Positions 14,966-23,342 of a stretch of DNA of 64,000 bases are shown here, piece by piece. The stretch is from Pseudoduganella lutea. GTDB lineage: Bacteria > Pseudomonadota > Gammaproteobacteria > Burkholderiales > Burkholderiaceae_D. The stretch's first letter is position 1. Each line of letters starts with the position of its first letter. The stretch is taken from positions 1,054,001 through 1,118,000 of the forward strand of contig NZ_CP035913.1 of NCBI RefSeq assembly GCF_004209755.1, given 5' to 3'. The notes under the pieces were generated by a model. That model ran no database searches and was not told the origin of the DNA. It saw only the letters and a program-made list of their open reading frames with translations. The translations under genes were made by a program, and so were the position numbers.

Positions 14966-16048
14966 TCAAAATGCGTGCCGCAGCCCCAGGTTGAACGCGC
15001 TGCGCCCTTTCCCCTGCTCGCTGAAGTTCCCTACCCTGTACGGCGCGTTGTTTTCGTCGCGGATCTTTGCATACGCGGCATAGAACGCGGTGCGCTTCGA
15101 CATCGCGTACGTCATGCCGACAGCCACCTGGTTGGCATCCTGGTTGGCCAGCGTGCGGTCGTCCTTGCGGATGTACGACACCATGAAGGTGGCTGCGCCA
15201 GCCGAATACGAGACGCCGGCCAGCGCATCGTTGCTGCGCGTGGAAGGCGATGCCAGCACCAGCGCGCCATAGGGATTGTCCTGGTCCCACGGCGAGCTGC
15301 CGACGCCCTTGTTGACGGCGTAGGCCGTGTACAGCGTGGCAGCCTTGGACACGTGCATGTTGGCAGCGATGATCGAATTGCGGGACGACAGGTCGACGGG
15401 CGTGGTAGCGCCCGCGCCCTGCAGGAAGTTGTTCTTGCGCTGGTGCGCCGCGCGCAGCGTGAACAGGCCGCCTTCGTAGCCGATCGTGGCGCCGTAGGCG
15501 CGGTTGCGCGAGGTGCTGAACGCCGATTCGCCGAAGCTGTAGATCGCGCCGGCGGAGAAGCCGCGGAACTTGCTGGAACGGTACTTGATGGAATTGTCCG
15601 ACCGTTTCGTGCCGTTGCCGATCAGGTTCGTTGCCGTGCCGGCGGTACCGGTGCGGAACGGGTCGGCCACCTCGACGAGCGTTTCATAGCCCACGTCGTA
15701 TTGCCGGCCCACCGTGAGCGCACCCCACCGGTTGGCCAGGCCCACGTAGGCCTGACTGCCGAACAGTCGGCCATTCTGGTCGGACTGGCCGGTATCGTTG
15801 CGCACGCCCGCTTCGAGCGTGAAGATGGCGCGGGTATCGTTGCCAAGGTTTTCCTGTCCGGTGAAGCCAAGCACCGAACCGGTGGAAACACCGGGCGAGA
15901 TCTTCGTGCTGGGGCAATCGCCGTTCGGGCAATCGTGCTCGGACACCGCTCCGGCATCGACCACGCCATACACGCGGATCGAGGAGGAGTCCTGGGCCAG
16001 CGCCGCCATTGGGAGCAGGCAGGCCAATGCGATCAACTTGGTATTCAT
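14966..16048 (-). CDS. Gram-negative type general porin (Burkholderiales OmpC-like)
   Basis: A 360-residue trimeric porin of the beta-proteobacterial family. A signal peptide (MNTKLIALACLLPMAALAQ) is followed by the first strand SIRVYGVVDAGAV. Family marks are LGFTGQENLG, FTLEAGVR, GRLFGSQAYVGLANRWGALTVGRQ and the C-terminal Phe of FNLGLRHAF needed for BAM insertion. CPNGDC near residues 40-45 probably closes a loop by disulphide. It mediates passive diffusion of small hydrophilic solutes. A degenerate copy of the shared CTGTACG-type palindrome lies about 105 bases upstream. Monocistronic. Confidence 0.92.
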   Translation of the reverse strand: MNTKLIALACLLPMAALAQDSSSIRVYGVVDAGAVSEHDCPNGDCPSTKISPGVSTGSVLGFTGQENLGNDTRAIFTLEAGVRNDTGQSDQNGRLFGSQAYVGLANRWGALTVGRQYDVGYETLVEVADPFRTGTAGTATNLIGNGTKRSDNSIKYRSSKFRGFSAGAIYSFGESAFSTSRNRAYGATIGYEGGLFTLRAAHQRKNNFLQGAGATTPVDLSSRNSIIAANMHVSKAATLYTAYAVNKGVGSSPWDQDNPYGALVLASPSTRSNDALAGVSYSAGAATFMVSYIRKDDRTLANQDANQVAVGMTYAMSKRTAFYAAYAKIRDENNAPYRVGNFSEQGKGRSAFNLGLRHAF

Positions 16049-16152
16049 GATTCGTCTCTAGGTCAAGTCCAACGACCGATTGGCTCGGTCCCGCCACCTT
16101 GCGTGCTTATCCCTAAAGCTTGACGCAAGCATAACGCCCGCTTGCGCCGCCC

Positions 16153-16174
16153 TTCTGTGCGCAGGCTCACAAAC
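16153..16174. promoter_or_regulatory. Weak candidate Crp/Fnr-type operator upstream of the porin gene
   Basis: TTCTGTGCGC-AG-GCTCACAAAC matches the 4521-4546 site at 9/10 in the left half and 6/10 in the right half. It sits in the 308-base gap (16049-16356) between the divergent porin and Gcr-family genes. That gap holds nothing else I can name. Confidence 0.35.
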
Positions 16175-16356
16175 CGGAACCCGTCGTTCAACCATATACC
16201 TGATCGGCGCGGATGTGAACAAAAAACTGCAGAGCACGTAACATTTACCCAGGGAATCAATCCATGGCGACGATGGCGGCAAAACCTATAGTTCGCTAGC
16301 GAACAGACGCTGTATGGCTGAGCGGTATACTGCGGACTTTCCTTACGAAGTACTTC

Positions 16357-18396
16357 ATGCTCGCCATCCTCGACAGCATCGACGAACACACGACGGGGGT
16401 GGCCGCGCTGGTCGACCTCGTCGGCCAGTTGCGCCCGCGCCGCCGTGGCAACACGATCCGCGCGGCAGCCAATGTGCGCACGCTGACCCAGTTGCTTCGC
16501 GGCAATCCCGACCATGCACGCCAGTTGCGCGCCTATGTGCTGCGCCTGCTGGCGGCGCGCCGCCATGCCAGCCTGTACACGGAGGTGGGCGTACTGTCGA
16601 ACGACGGCTTCTTTACCGAACTCAAGCGCCGCATCGCCTATCGCATCCTGCCGCCCGCGCTGGGCGACGAATATCTGGCCGACCTGCTCGACCAGGTGTT
16701 CTACAAGCAGAGCGACTGGCAATGGATCAGCGCGGTGCCGGCGCTCGACTGGCTCGACCTGTTCGACACGCTGTTCCATCGCCGCGACCGCATGGTGATG
16801 CTGCCTGGCATGCTCGAAGCGATCCGCACCCTCTCCTACCGCGTGGCGGCCGTTGGCCTGGAGCCGAAGCTGACCAATTTCCACCCGGAGATGGAACAGT
16901 TCGAATCGCCGTTCCTCGTGCAAAACCGTGAAGTCGTGCACTACCTCGACGGCTACAAGCGCGTGATGGCGGGCGAAGACGTGGCACTGGACGACCCGAA
17001 GCACCTGCTGGTGATGCTCGACCAGTGCGAAGCCGTGATCGCCCGCATCCGCCGCAAGGCGCTCGTGCAGGGCACCACCATCGCGCTGACCTACCTGCTG
17101 GTGACGCTGACGCAGAGCATCGACCGCATGCGCAAGCTGCTGTTCCTGGTCGACATATCGGGCGAATTGCGGGCCGCGCCGTCGGTCAACCTCGTGAACG
17201 GCACGGTCGGCACGCAGCCGCAGCGGGTGCCCGCCACCCGGCAGGCACAGCGCCGCGCGGCCACGCTGGCGCTGACGCTCGAACTGATCGAGGCGCACAA
17301 CAACAAATACACGGTCAGGGACCTGCTCGCTGACAACATCCACCTGCTGGCCCGCAACGTGACGGAGAATGCCAGCCGCACCGGCGAGCACTACATCGCG
17401 GAAAACCGGCGCCAGCTGGTGGGCATGTTCCTGTCGGCGGCCGGGGCCGGCTTCATCGTCGGCTTCATGGCGCTGTTCAAGATCCTGCTTGGCACGCTGC
17501 GGGCCGCGCCGCTGGTGGAAGCGTTCCTGTTCTCGATGAACTACTCGCTGGGCTTCGTGCTGATCCACCTGCTGCACTTCACGGTGGCGACGAAGCAGCC
17601 GGCCATGACGGCATCGCACATCGCAGCCAGCCTGCAAAGCCCCGATGGCCGCCACGTCGACCTGGACAGCCTGGCCGAACTCATCAACAAGGTATTCCGC
17701 ACGCAGGTCACCGCAGTACTGGGCAATATCGCCACCGTCCTGCCGACGGCCTGGGCCATCGCCTGGGGGTGGCTGCAGGTGACCGGCCATCACCTGGTGT
17801 CCGAAGGCAAGGCCATGCACCTGCTGAGCGACATCGACCCGCTTCACACGCCCGCGCTGTTCTATGCGGCGATCGCCGGCGTGTGCCTGTTCCTGGCTGG
17901 CCTGGTCTCGGGTTATTACGACAACCAGGCCCTCTACTCGCGCTGGGGCCGGCGGGTGGAGCAACTGCGCGGATTGAACGCCGTGCTGGGGCCCGAGCGC
18001 ACGCAGCGCCTCGGCCGCTACCTGGAGCACAACCTGGGCAGCCTGATGGGCAATTTCATCTTCGGCATCATGCTCGGCATGGCCAGCGCACTGGGGGTGC
18101 TGCTGGGACTGCCCATCGATATCCGCCATGTAACGTTCTCTTCCGCAAACTTTGCGACAGCAATGGTCGCGTTGGACTATAAAGTCAGCTGGCAACTGGT
18201 CGTAACATCCATCACGGGTTTCCTGGCAATCGGGGCCGTGAATCTGCTGGTCAGTTTCGGCCTTGCGCTATGGGTGGCGCTGCGCGCGCGCCGCATTCCG
18301 TTCGAGCACGGTTTCCTGCTGCTTCGGGCATTGGGCAACCGGTTGCGTAAATCGCCGGTGGACTTTTTCATCGGGTCCAAGGAGAGCAAATCATGA
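16357..18396 (+). CDS. Gcr-type "site-specific recombinase" family membrane protein
   Basis: A 679-residue protein matching the SpecificRecomb family, named after the Neisseria gcr product. The N-terminal half is soluble and helical (LRAYVLRLLAARRHASLYTE and a DWLDLFDTLFH region). The C-terminal half has about seven membrane segments, including FLSAAGAGFIVGFMALFKIL and the MNYSLGFVLIHLLHFTVATK motif. No recombinase catalytic residues are visible, so the name is probably misleading and a membrane function is more likely. Its stop overlaps the start of the downstream phospholipase D gene by four bases (ATGA). Start at 16357 lacks a strong ribosome binding site. Confidence 0.8.
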   Translation: MLAILDSIDEHTTGVAALVDLVGQLRPRRRGNTIRAAANVRTLTQLLRGNPDHARQLRAYVLRLLAARRHASLYTEVGVLSNDGFFTELKRRIAYRILPPALGDEYLADLLDQVFYKQSDWQWISAVPALDWLDLFDTLFHRRDRMVMLPGMLEAIRTLSYRVAAVGLEPKLTNFHPEMEQFESPFLVQNREVVHYLDGYKRVMAGEDVALDDPKHLLVMLDQCEAVIARIRRKALVQGTTIALTYLLVTLTQSIDRMRKLLFLVDISGELRAAPSVNLVNGTVGTQPQRVPATRQAQRRAATLALTLELIEAHNNKYTVRDLLADNIHLLARNVTENASRTGEHYIAENRRQLVGMFLSAAGAGFIVGFMALFKILLGTLRAAPLVEAFLFSMNYSLGFVLIHLLHFTVATKQPAMTASHIAASLQSPDGRHVDLDSLAELINKVFRTQVTAVLGNIATVLPTAWAIAWGWLQVTGHHLVSEGKAMHLLSDIDPLHTPALFYAAIAGVCLFLAGLVSGYYDNQALYSRWGRRVEQLRGLNAVLGPERTQRLGRYLEHNLGSLMGNFIFGIMLGMASALGVLLGLPIDIRHVTFSSANFATAMVALDYKVSWQLVVTSITGFLAIGAVNLLVSFGLALWVALRARRIPFEHGFLLLRALGNRLRKSPVDFFIGSKESKS

Positions 18397-19796
18397 AATG
18401 CTGGAATCCACGATGCTGGACGGGCCACAAGCCCGTGGCAGTGATCCTGGCCGGATGGTGCCTGGTGGCGTGCGCGTCGCTGCCGGCTGTCGATCCGGAC
18501 AAGACAAAGGAAGCCGCTGCCGAGACACCGGTCGTGAAATCGGTCAATGGCGCGCTGCCGGCCAGCCGCGCCAAGGCGTTGCTGGCCAAGCGCTGGTCGA
18601 AGAACACGCTCGACCTGAAGGCCCAGGCTGCCCTCGAGGAAGCCGCGACGGGTGTACCGCTGATCGCCGGCAACCAGGTCAAGCTGTTGTTCGACGGTCC
18701 CGTGACGATGGCCGAGATGATGAAAGCCATCGAAGGGGCAAAGAACAACATCAACTTCGAGACCTATATCTTCGACGAGGATGAACTGGGCGACAAGTTC
18801 GCCGAGCTGCTGATCGCCAAGCAGAAGGCTGGCGTGACCGTCAACATCATCTACGACAGCGTGGGCACGCTGATGGTGCCGCAGGCGTTCTTCGACCGCA
18901 TGCGCGCAGCCGGCATCCACCTGGTTGCCTATAACCCCGTAAACCCGGCCAAGGTGCGTGGCAACGGCTGGAAAGTGAACAACCGCGACCACCGCAAGAT
19001 GCTGATTGTCGACGGCAAGATCGGCTTCACGGGCGGCATCAACATCAGCGATACGTATTCGAAGAGCTCGCCGTTCCGCTCCAAGAGCCGGCCGAGCAAC
19101 GCCAAGGACGTGGGCTGGCGCGATACGCACGTGCGCATCGAGGGCCCGGCCGTGCAGGCGATGCAATGGCTGTTCATCCAACACTGGACGGGCCAGGATG
19201 CGGACGACCTGCGCGAGGCCGACTACTTCCCCACCCCGATCATCGCCGGCGACAAGCTGATGCGCGTACTCGGCAGCGAACCGGGCGGGCAGTACGAAAT
19301 CTACAAGGCGATTCTTCTGGCGATGCGGGAATCAAAAAAATCGATCCACATCACGTGCGCCTACTTCGTGCCGGATGAACAGACGGTGCAAGCCCTGATC
19401 GATGCCGCCAGGCGGGGCGTGGAAGTGCGCATCGTGCTGCCCAGCGTTTCCGACAGCGGCATGGTGTTCCACGCCGGTCGCGCGTTCTACGACCGGCTGC
19501 TGTCGGCCGGCGTGCAGATCTATGAGTTGAAGCTGGCCGTGCTGCACGCCAAGACGATGGTCATCGACGGCGTGTGGTCCACCGTGGGCTCGGCCAATCT
19601 CGACCGCCGCAGCTTCCAGCACAATGCCGAGGTCAACGTGATCGTGCTGGGCGATGCGTTCGGCAAGGAAATGGAAGCCGCGTTCCGCGACGACGTGAAG
19701 AACTCGCGCCAGGTCCTGCTGACGCCCTGGCGCGCCCGGCCGCTGCTGGACCGGATGAAGGAGTACGCTTCGAAGGTGTGGGATTACTGGCTGTAG
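18393..19796 (+). CDS. Phospholipase D family lipoprotein (cardiolipin synthase-like)
   Basis: A 467-residue enzyme with two HKD motifs: DHRKMLIVDG near residue 201 with GGINIS after it, and HAKTMVIDG near residue 385 with GSANLDRRS after it. These define PLD-type cardiolipin synthases that condense phosphatidylglycerol or PG with PE. The N-terminus carries a lipobox, LVACAS (Cys near residue 28), so it is probably an envelope-anchored lipoprotein, unlike ClsA with its two membrane helices. Translation is coupled to the Gcr-family gene by an ATGA overlap, linking that membrane protein with phospholipid metabolism. Confidence 0.88.
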   Translation: MKCWNPRCWTGHKPVAVILAGWCLVACASLPAVDPDKTKEAAAETPVVKSVNGALPASRAKALLAKRWSKNTLDLKAQAALEEAATGVPLIAGNQVKLLFDGPVTMAEMMKAIEGAKNNINFETYIFDEDELGDKFAELLIAKQKAGVTVNIIYDSVGTLMVPQAFFDRMRAAGIHLVAYNPVNPAKVRGNGWKVNNRDHRKMLIVDGKIGFTGGINISDTYSKSSPFRSKSRPSNAKDVGWRDTHVRIEGPAVQAMQWLFIQHWTGQDADDLREADYFPTPIIAGDKLMRVLGSEPGGQYEIYKAILLAMRESKKSIHITCAYFVPDEQTVQALIDAARRGVEVRIVLPSVSDSGMVFHAGRAFYDRLLSAGVQIYELKLAVLHAKTMVIDGVWSTVGSANLDRRSFQHNAEVNVIVLGDAFGKEMEAAFRDDVKNSRQVLLTPWRARPLLDRMKEYASKVWDYWL

Positions 19797-19816
19797 CCTG
19801 CGGCGTTCGCTTGGCT

Positions 19817-19952
19817 GGTGTCAGACACTATTTTGCTTGCAAAATGGTGTCTGACACCGGTTTTCCCATGGGGCATCAGTGCACGCGGGAAAACCGGTGT
19901 CCGACACATTTTCCGGATAAAGCGCCCGGAAAAAATGTCCGACACCAGGCAC
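19817..19952. repeat. Composite GGTGTC-N-GACACC inverted repeats (two hairpins)
   Basis: The first hairpin, GGTGTCAGACACTATTTTGC with its near-complement, spans 19817-19858. The second (about 19893-19946) pairs CCGGTGTCCGACACATTTTC with a complement ending GTCCGACACC around the loop ATAAAGCGC. The second unit and its flanks (about 19889-19952) recur almost unchanged near 63207-63270. Located downstream of the phospholipase D gene. Confidence 0.85.
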
Positions 19953-19971
19953 ATAACCTAAGCCAGGGTCT

Positions 19972-19998
19972 GGGGTCAGACCCGCTGGGTCTGACCCC
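19972..19998. repeat. GGGGTCAGACCC inverted repeat
   Basis: GGGGTCAGACCC and GGGTCTGACCCC flank GCT: a perfect 12-bp hairpin directly beside the GGTGTC repeats. No T-run follows in either direction. It lies 42 bases from the end of the leftward metallophosphoesterase gene. Confidence 0.7.
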
Positions 19999-20039
19999 GG
20001 CCTCTGCCTCCGGGTTTGGCTGAAAATGTCCGACCTACG

Positions 20040-20918
20040 TCACCCGCTGACCGTCTGCGGGGCCACGGTCTCGTCGCTCGTAATGGCTTCGGGCATGTCC
20101 GGTGCCGTGCCCAGCGGTTGCCACAGGTTGCCATCGCGGCGGAACACCTCGATCGTGGCGACGTCGAACGAGCCCGTCGCCTCGTTCCAGCCATAGCGCT
20201 CGACCTGGATCTCGTCGCCATCGATGCGCAGCACATTGAACGAGTTCGTTTCTCCCCTCCCCCGCGTGGACGTCGCCGTGCCGGCCTGCACCACCAGCGC
20301 CGCGTAGCCGGCGATCTTGTAGCGCCGCGCGCTGCTGCCGGAATGGCTGGCGTGCAGGTGCCCGGCCAGCAGCAGGTCGACGCCGCATTTCGAGAACGCT
20401 TCCATCGCCATCGGCGCGCGGTCGACCAGGTCGTCCTCGTCGAATGCCTCCGGCAGGTCGAACGGGTGGTGCGTGACGACGATGCGCGTCAGGCGCTCGT
20501 CGACCTTCGCCATCCTTTCCTGCAGGCGCTGCACCTGCTCGCGGTTGACGCGGCCATCCTTGATCGTCAGCGAGCGCGCCGTGTTCAGGCCCATCACGGC
20601 GATCTCGTCGTCCACGAATTCGGGCGCCAGGTTTTCCGTGATGTAGCGCCGGTATTTCGTCAAGGGCGCGAGGAAACGGGCAGCCACGTTGTACAGCGGG
20701 ATGTCATGGTTGCCGGGTACCACGATCTGCGGGCCGGGCAGCGTGTCGAGCCATGCCCGGGCGGCCTTGAACTGTTCGCTTCGGGCACGCTGCGTGAGGT
20801 CGCCGGACACGACCACGACGTGCGGCTGTACCGCTTCGACCGTGGCGCGCAGCGGCGCGAGCAGCCGCTCGTCGACGCGGCCGAAGTGGATGTCGGACAG
20901 GTGCACGATGGTTCGCAT
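20040..20918 (-). CDS. Calcineurin-like metallophosphoesterase
   Basis: A 292-residue metallophosphoesterase with the full metal-ligand set: SDIHFG (residues 8-13), GDLT (about 39-42), GNHD (about 69-72), THHP (about 149-152) and GHLHASH (about 185). This pattern is close to class III cyclic nucleotide phosphodiesterase-type and LpxH-like enzymes. No signal peptide, so it is cytoplasmic. It is the last gene of a leftward operon with a lipid kinase (8-base gap) and a PAP2 phosphatase, which suggests phospholipid or lipid-linked phosphate turnover rather than cyclic nucleotides; the substrate is unproven. Confidence 0.88.
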   Translation of the reverse strand: MRTIVHLSDIHFGRVDERLLAPLRATVEAVQPHVVVVSGDLTQRARSEQFKAARAWLDTLPGPQIVVPGNHDIPLYNVAARFLAPLTKYRRYITENLAPEFVDDEIAVMGLNTARSLTIKDGRVNREQVQRLQERMAKVDERLTRIVVTHHPFDLPEAFDEDDLVDRAPMAMEAFSKCGVDLLLAGHLHASHSGSSARRYKIAGYAALVVQAGTATSTRGRGETNSFNVLRIDGDEIQVERYGWNEATGSFDVATIEVFRRDGNLWQPLGTAPDMPEAITSDETVAPQTVSG

Positions 20919-20926
20919 GCTTTCTC

Positions 20927-21814
20927 CTAGGGTACGATGACCGTCAGCGCGCCGGGGCGCGAACGGTAGTTGAGCGGCGGCGCCATCAGTGACACCTCGC
21001 CATCGGTGGCGACGCGCACCAGCTTGCGCCGGGTATGGATCGTCAGGTCTTCAGCCAGCAACATGTCGAAATCGCGGGCCTGCGCCAGCCGCCCGGCCAG
21101 CGCATGGCAGGCCAGCCGCACGAGGCCGAAGCGTGTCGGCCGTTGCGCCATATAGAGGCTCAGCTGCCCGCAGTCGAGCCGCGTGCGTTCGCCGATATTG
21201 AATCCCTCCATCGTGTAGGCATTATTGCCGATGAAGACGAAAGGGGTGCGCCGCGCATGCTCGCTACCGTGCACATGCAGCCGCAAGCTGAGGAATGGAA
21301 AGCGGTGCAGTGCCGACAGACTGGCCCAGCAGAATGCCAGCCACTTGCCGCGGCCCAGGCGGCGCTGCTGCTTCACGCGATCGCGCACGATGTCCGGATA
21401 CAGGCCCAGGCTCGAATTGTTCAGGAAGATGCGCCCGTTGACTTCGCCCACGTCCACGGCCATGGGCCGGCCATGCGCGATCGTGGCGATGGCATCGTCG
21501 AGCGCCAGCGGAACGCCCAGGTCCCTGGCGAAATGGTTCAGCGTACCCAGCGGCAGCACACCGAACGCGGCCGGGCTGTCCACGACCACCGAAGCCACGG
21601 CATTCAGCGTGCCATCGCCACCGCCCGCCACCACGACCTTTGCGCCATCGTCGACGGCCTCGCGCGCCACGTCGATCATTTCCTGGCCGCTGCCGGCCAG
21701 TGTCACATCCGCCTCGAGGCCCACTGCCGCGAACCTGTCGCGCAGCATGGCGGCCCACTCGCCCCGATAGCCCTGCCCCGCACCCGCGTTGACGATCACC
21801 GTCACCGGCGTCAT
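20927..21814 (-). CDS. Diacylglycerol/lipid kinase family protein
   Basis: A 295-residue kinase with the DAGK catalytic domain. The nucleotide-binding GGGDGTLNAVA motif is near residues 64-74, PLGTLNHFARDLG near 92-104, and VDVGEVNGRIFLNNSSLGLYP near 120. This is the pattern of YegS/DgkB/LCB5-like lipid kinases, which phosphorylate diacylglycerol or phosphatidylglycerol. The start overlaps the stop of the upstream PAP2 gene by one base (TAATG), so the two are translationally coupled. Together with the PAP2 phosphatase it could set the balance of a phosphorylated lipid. Confidence 0.88.
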   Translation of the reverse strand: MTPVTVIVNAGAGQGYRGEWAAMLRDRFAAVGLEADVTLAGSGQEMIDVAREAVDDGAKVVVAGGGDGTLNAVASVVVDSPAAFGVLPLGTLNHFARDLGVPLALDDAIATIAHGRPMAVDVGEVNGRIFLNNSSLGLYPDIVRDRVKQQRRLGRGKWLAFCWASLSALHRFPFLSLRLHVHGSEHARRTPFVFIGNNAYTMEGFNIGERTRLDCGQLSLYMAQRPTRFGLVRLACHALAGRLAQARDFDMLLAEDLTIHTRRKLVRVATDGEVSLMAPPLNYRSRPGALTVIVP

Positions 21815-22530
21815 TACTGATCCCGGCGCCCGGCGCGGCGGCGCCGCAGCGTCGACACGGCCGCGATGCAGACCGCCAGCCAGCCGGTACTGTAGGCCAT
21901 TGCCGCGATCACGTCGGAGACGTAATGCGCGCCGAGATAGACGCGGCTGAACGCCACCAGCAGCACCATCACGGTGGCGAACAGCGCGGCGCCGACACGA
22001 CGGCGCCAGCTGGGCGACGTGGCGATGATGTAGCAGGCGATCAGGCCATAGAACAGCGTGGAGGCGGCCGTGTGACCACTGGGGAAGCTGTAGGTTGCCA
22101 GCGTGAGAAGCGGTTCATCGAACATGGGCCGGGGCCGCGCGTACGTGTTCTTCAACAGCACATTGATGAGCATGCCGCCGGGTGCCACGATCAGCACGGA
22201 CAACAGCCAGTAGGGCGCCTCCTTGCGCCAGAACCATGCGGCCAGCAGCGTGGATGCCACCGACATGCCGACGATGCCATGCAGATGGGTAATGCCCAGC
22301 ATGACGGTCGTCAGCGGCTCGAATGCATGGGTATTGAACCACTGCGCCACCTGCACGTCGAACACGGCGATATCGTCCTGCTCGCCTACCGCCTCGGCGA
22401 TTTCGCGGAACATGGACACGGTCGCCACCAGCAGCGCCAGCCCGGCGGTGAGGTGCAATCCAAATTCTCCGCCCGGTGTCAGGCGGGCCCCGATGAAGCG
22501 CAGCAGCTTCGAAAAGTGGGTCTCGTTCAT
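21814..22530 (-). CDS. PAP2 superfamily phosphatase, membrane-bound
   Basis: A 238-residue polytopic lipid phosphatase. The three catalytic motifs are intact: KNTYARPRP (near residue 125), PSGHTAAS (near 148) and SRVYLGAHYVSDV (near 196), giving the histidine nucleophile and acid/base. Several transmembrane helices place the site at the periplasmic face, as in PgpB/BcrC-type enzymes acting on PG-phosphate, phosphatidic acid or undecaprenyl diphosphate. First gene of the operon that continues into the lipid kinase and the metallophosphoesterase. Confidence 0.9.
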   Translation of the reverse strand: MNETHFSKLLRFIGARLTPGGEFGLHLTAGLALLVATVSMFREIAEAVGEQDDIAVFDVQVAQWFNTHAFEPLTTVMLGITHLHGIVGMSVASTLLAAWFWRKEAPYWLLSVLIVAPGGMLINVLLKNTYARPRPMFDEPLLTLATYSFPSGHTAASTLFYGLIACYIIATSPSWRRRVGAALFATVMVLLVAFSRVYLGAHYVSDVIAAMAYSTGWLAVCIAAVSTLRRRRAGRRDQ

Positions 22531-22734
22531 CGGATTCGCGTGCTTGCAACGGTTGATGGAAAAACCTGTTTTTTCATACAGCCCTGTGTTTTTGTACAGT
22601 AGTTATGTTAAGCTTGTATCCAGTAGGCAGCACCGGGCAGCACCAGATCGTCGTACCCGACCATCGATGGCGCCAGGCAGGAATCCCGTTGCAAGCCATT
22701 GTTTATTCGATCCTTTTTTCGTTAAGGAAACCTC

Positions 22735-22980
22735 ATGGCAATCATGGACATCGACCCTCGCCGCCTCCCATCGCGTTTCGAATCGCGTTTCGGACTCGAG
22801 TACGCCCCAACGTCTTTCCTGGTGCGTTTCGGCAGGCGCGAGATGCTGGTTTGCCGCGACTTCCGCAAGCGTTTCTATCCGGTCAATCCTGTGATTGAAT
22901 GCGACACCGGCGTGCAACCCGGCCATATCGAGATCCTGCTGTTCGGGCGCTGGCTGTTGATCTTGTCCAAAGCACAGTAA
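22735..22980 (+). CDS. Hypothetical 81-residue protein
   Basis: I do not recognise this protein. It is short, basic and compact, with a central strand-rich section (SFLVRFGRREMLVCRDF) and a hydrophobic end (HIEILLFGRWLLILSKAQ). No signal peptide or membrane anchor is evident. The ATG follows AAGGAA at correct spacing after an AT-rich promoter-like region, which supports a real gene. It stands alone between the leftward lipid operon and a repeat-rich gap. Confidence 0.6.
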   Translation: MAIMDIDPRRLPSRFESRFGLEYAPTSFLVRFGRREMLVCRDFRKRFYPVNPVIECDTGVQPGHIEILLFGRWLLILSKAQ

Positions 22981-23342
22981 TTCTTCTGTGCAGTGTCGCA
23001 CAATCGCCACGACTCCTTGAGTACGGTTTAACGCGCCCGGTGCACCGTGCATGGTTTGCTGGTGCGATCAAGTACGATCAGGCGCTCTCGGGAGCGGTCG
23101 AAAGCGATCCGATGCGACGCAATTTGATGGAAGGCGATTGAGTACGATTTACCGCAATTTCGTGCGTCCGGAGCGATCGGTACCAATCGGTACCAATCGG
23201 TAGCGATCAGTACGATACGTGCGCAAGTGCGCGAAAGATCACGGCGGACGTGACCGGCATGCCGCGGCAGGCGCGATGGCCCCTCTTCACCCATCGCGCA
23301 AGTTGATGGCCGCAGGCATGCAACCGGCAGCCGTGCCGGTGG
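22981..23342. repeat. Intergenic tract of degenerate AGTACGAT/GGTACCAATC repeats
   Basis: AGTACGAT occurs three times (near 23071, 23141, 23209). GCGATC/AGCGATC occurs several times. CGGTACCAATCGGTACCAAT forms a short 10-bp tandem near 23168-23195. No gene is supported in the tract. It may be a decayed tandem array or a protein-binding region. Confidence 0.5.

Noticed and set aside
16063..18195. A 710-codon open frame antisense to the Gcr-family gene
   Set aside because: It is a high-GC shadow: composition is His/Arg/Gln-rich without domain motifs, and the plus-strand frame carries clear family signatures.
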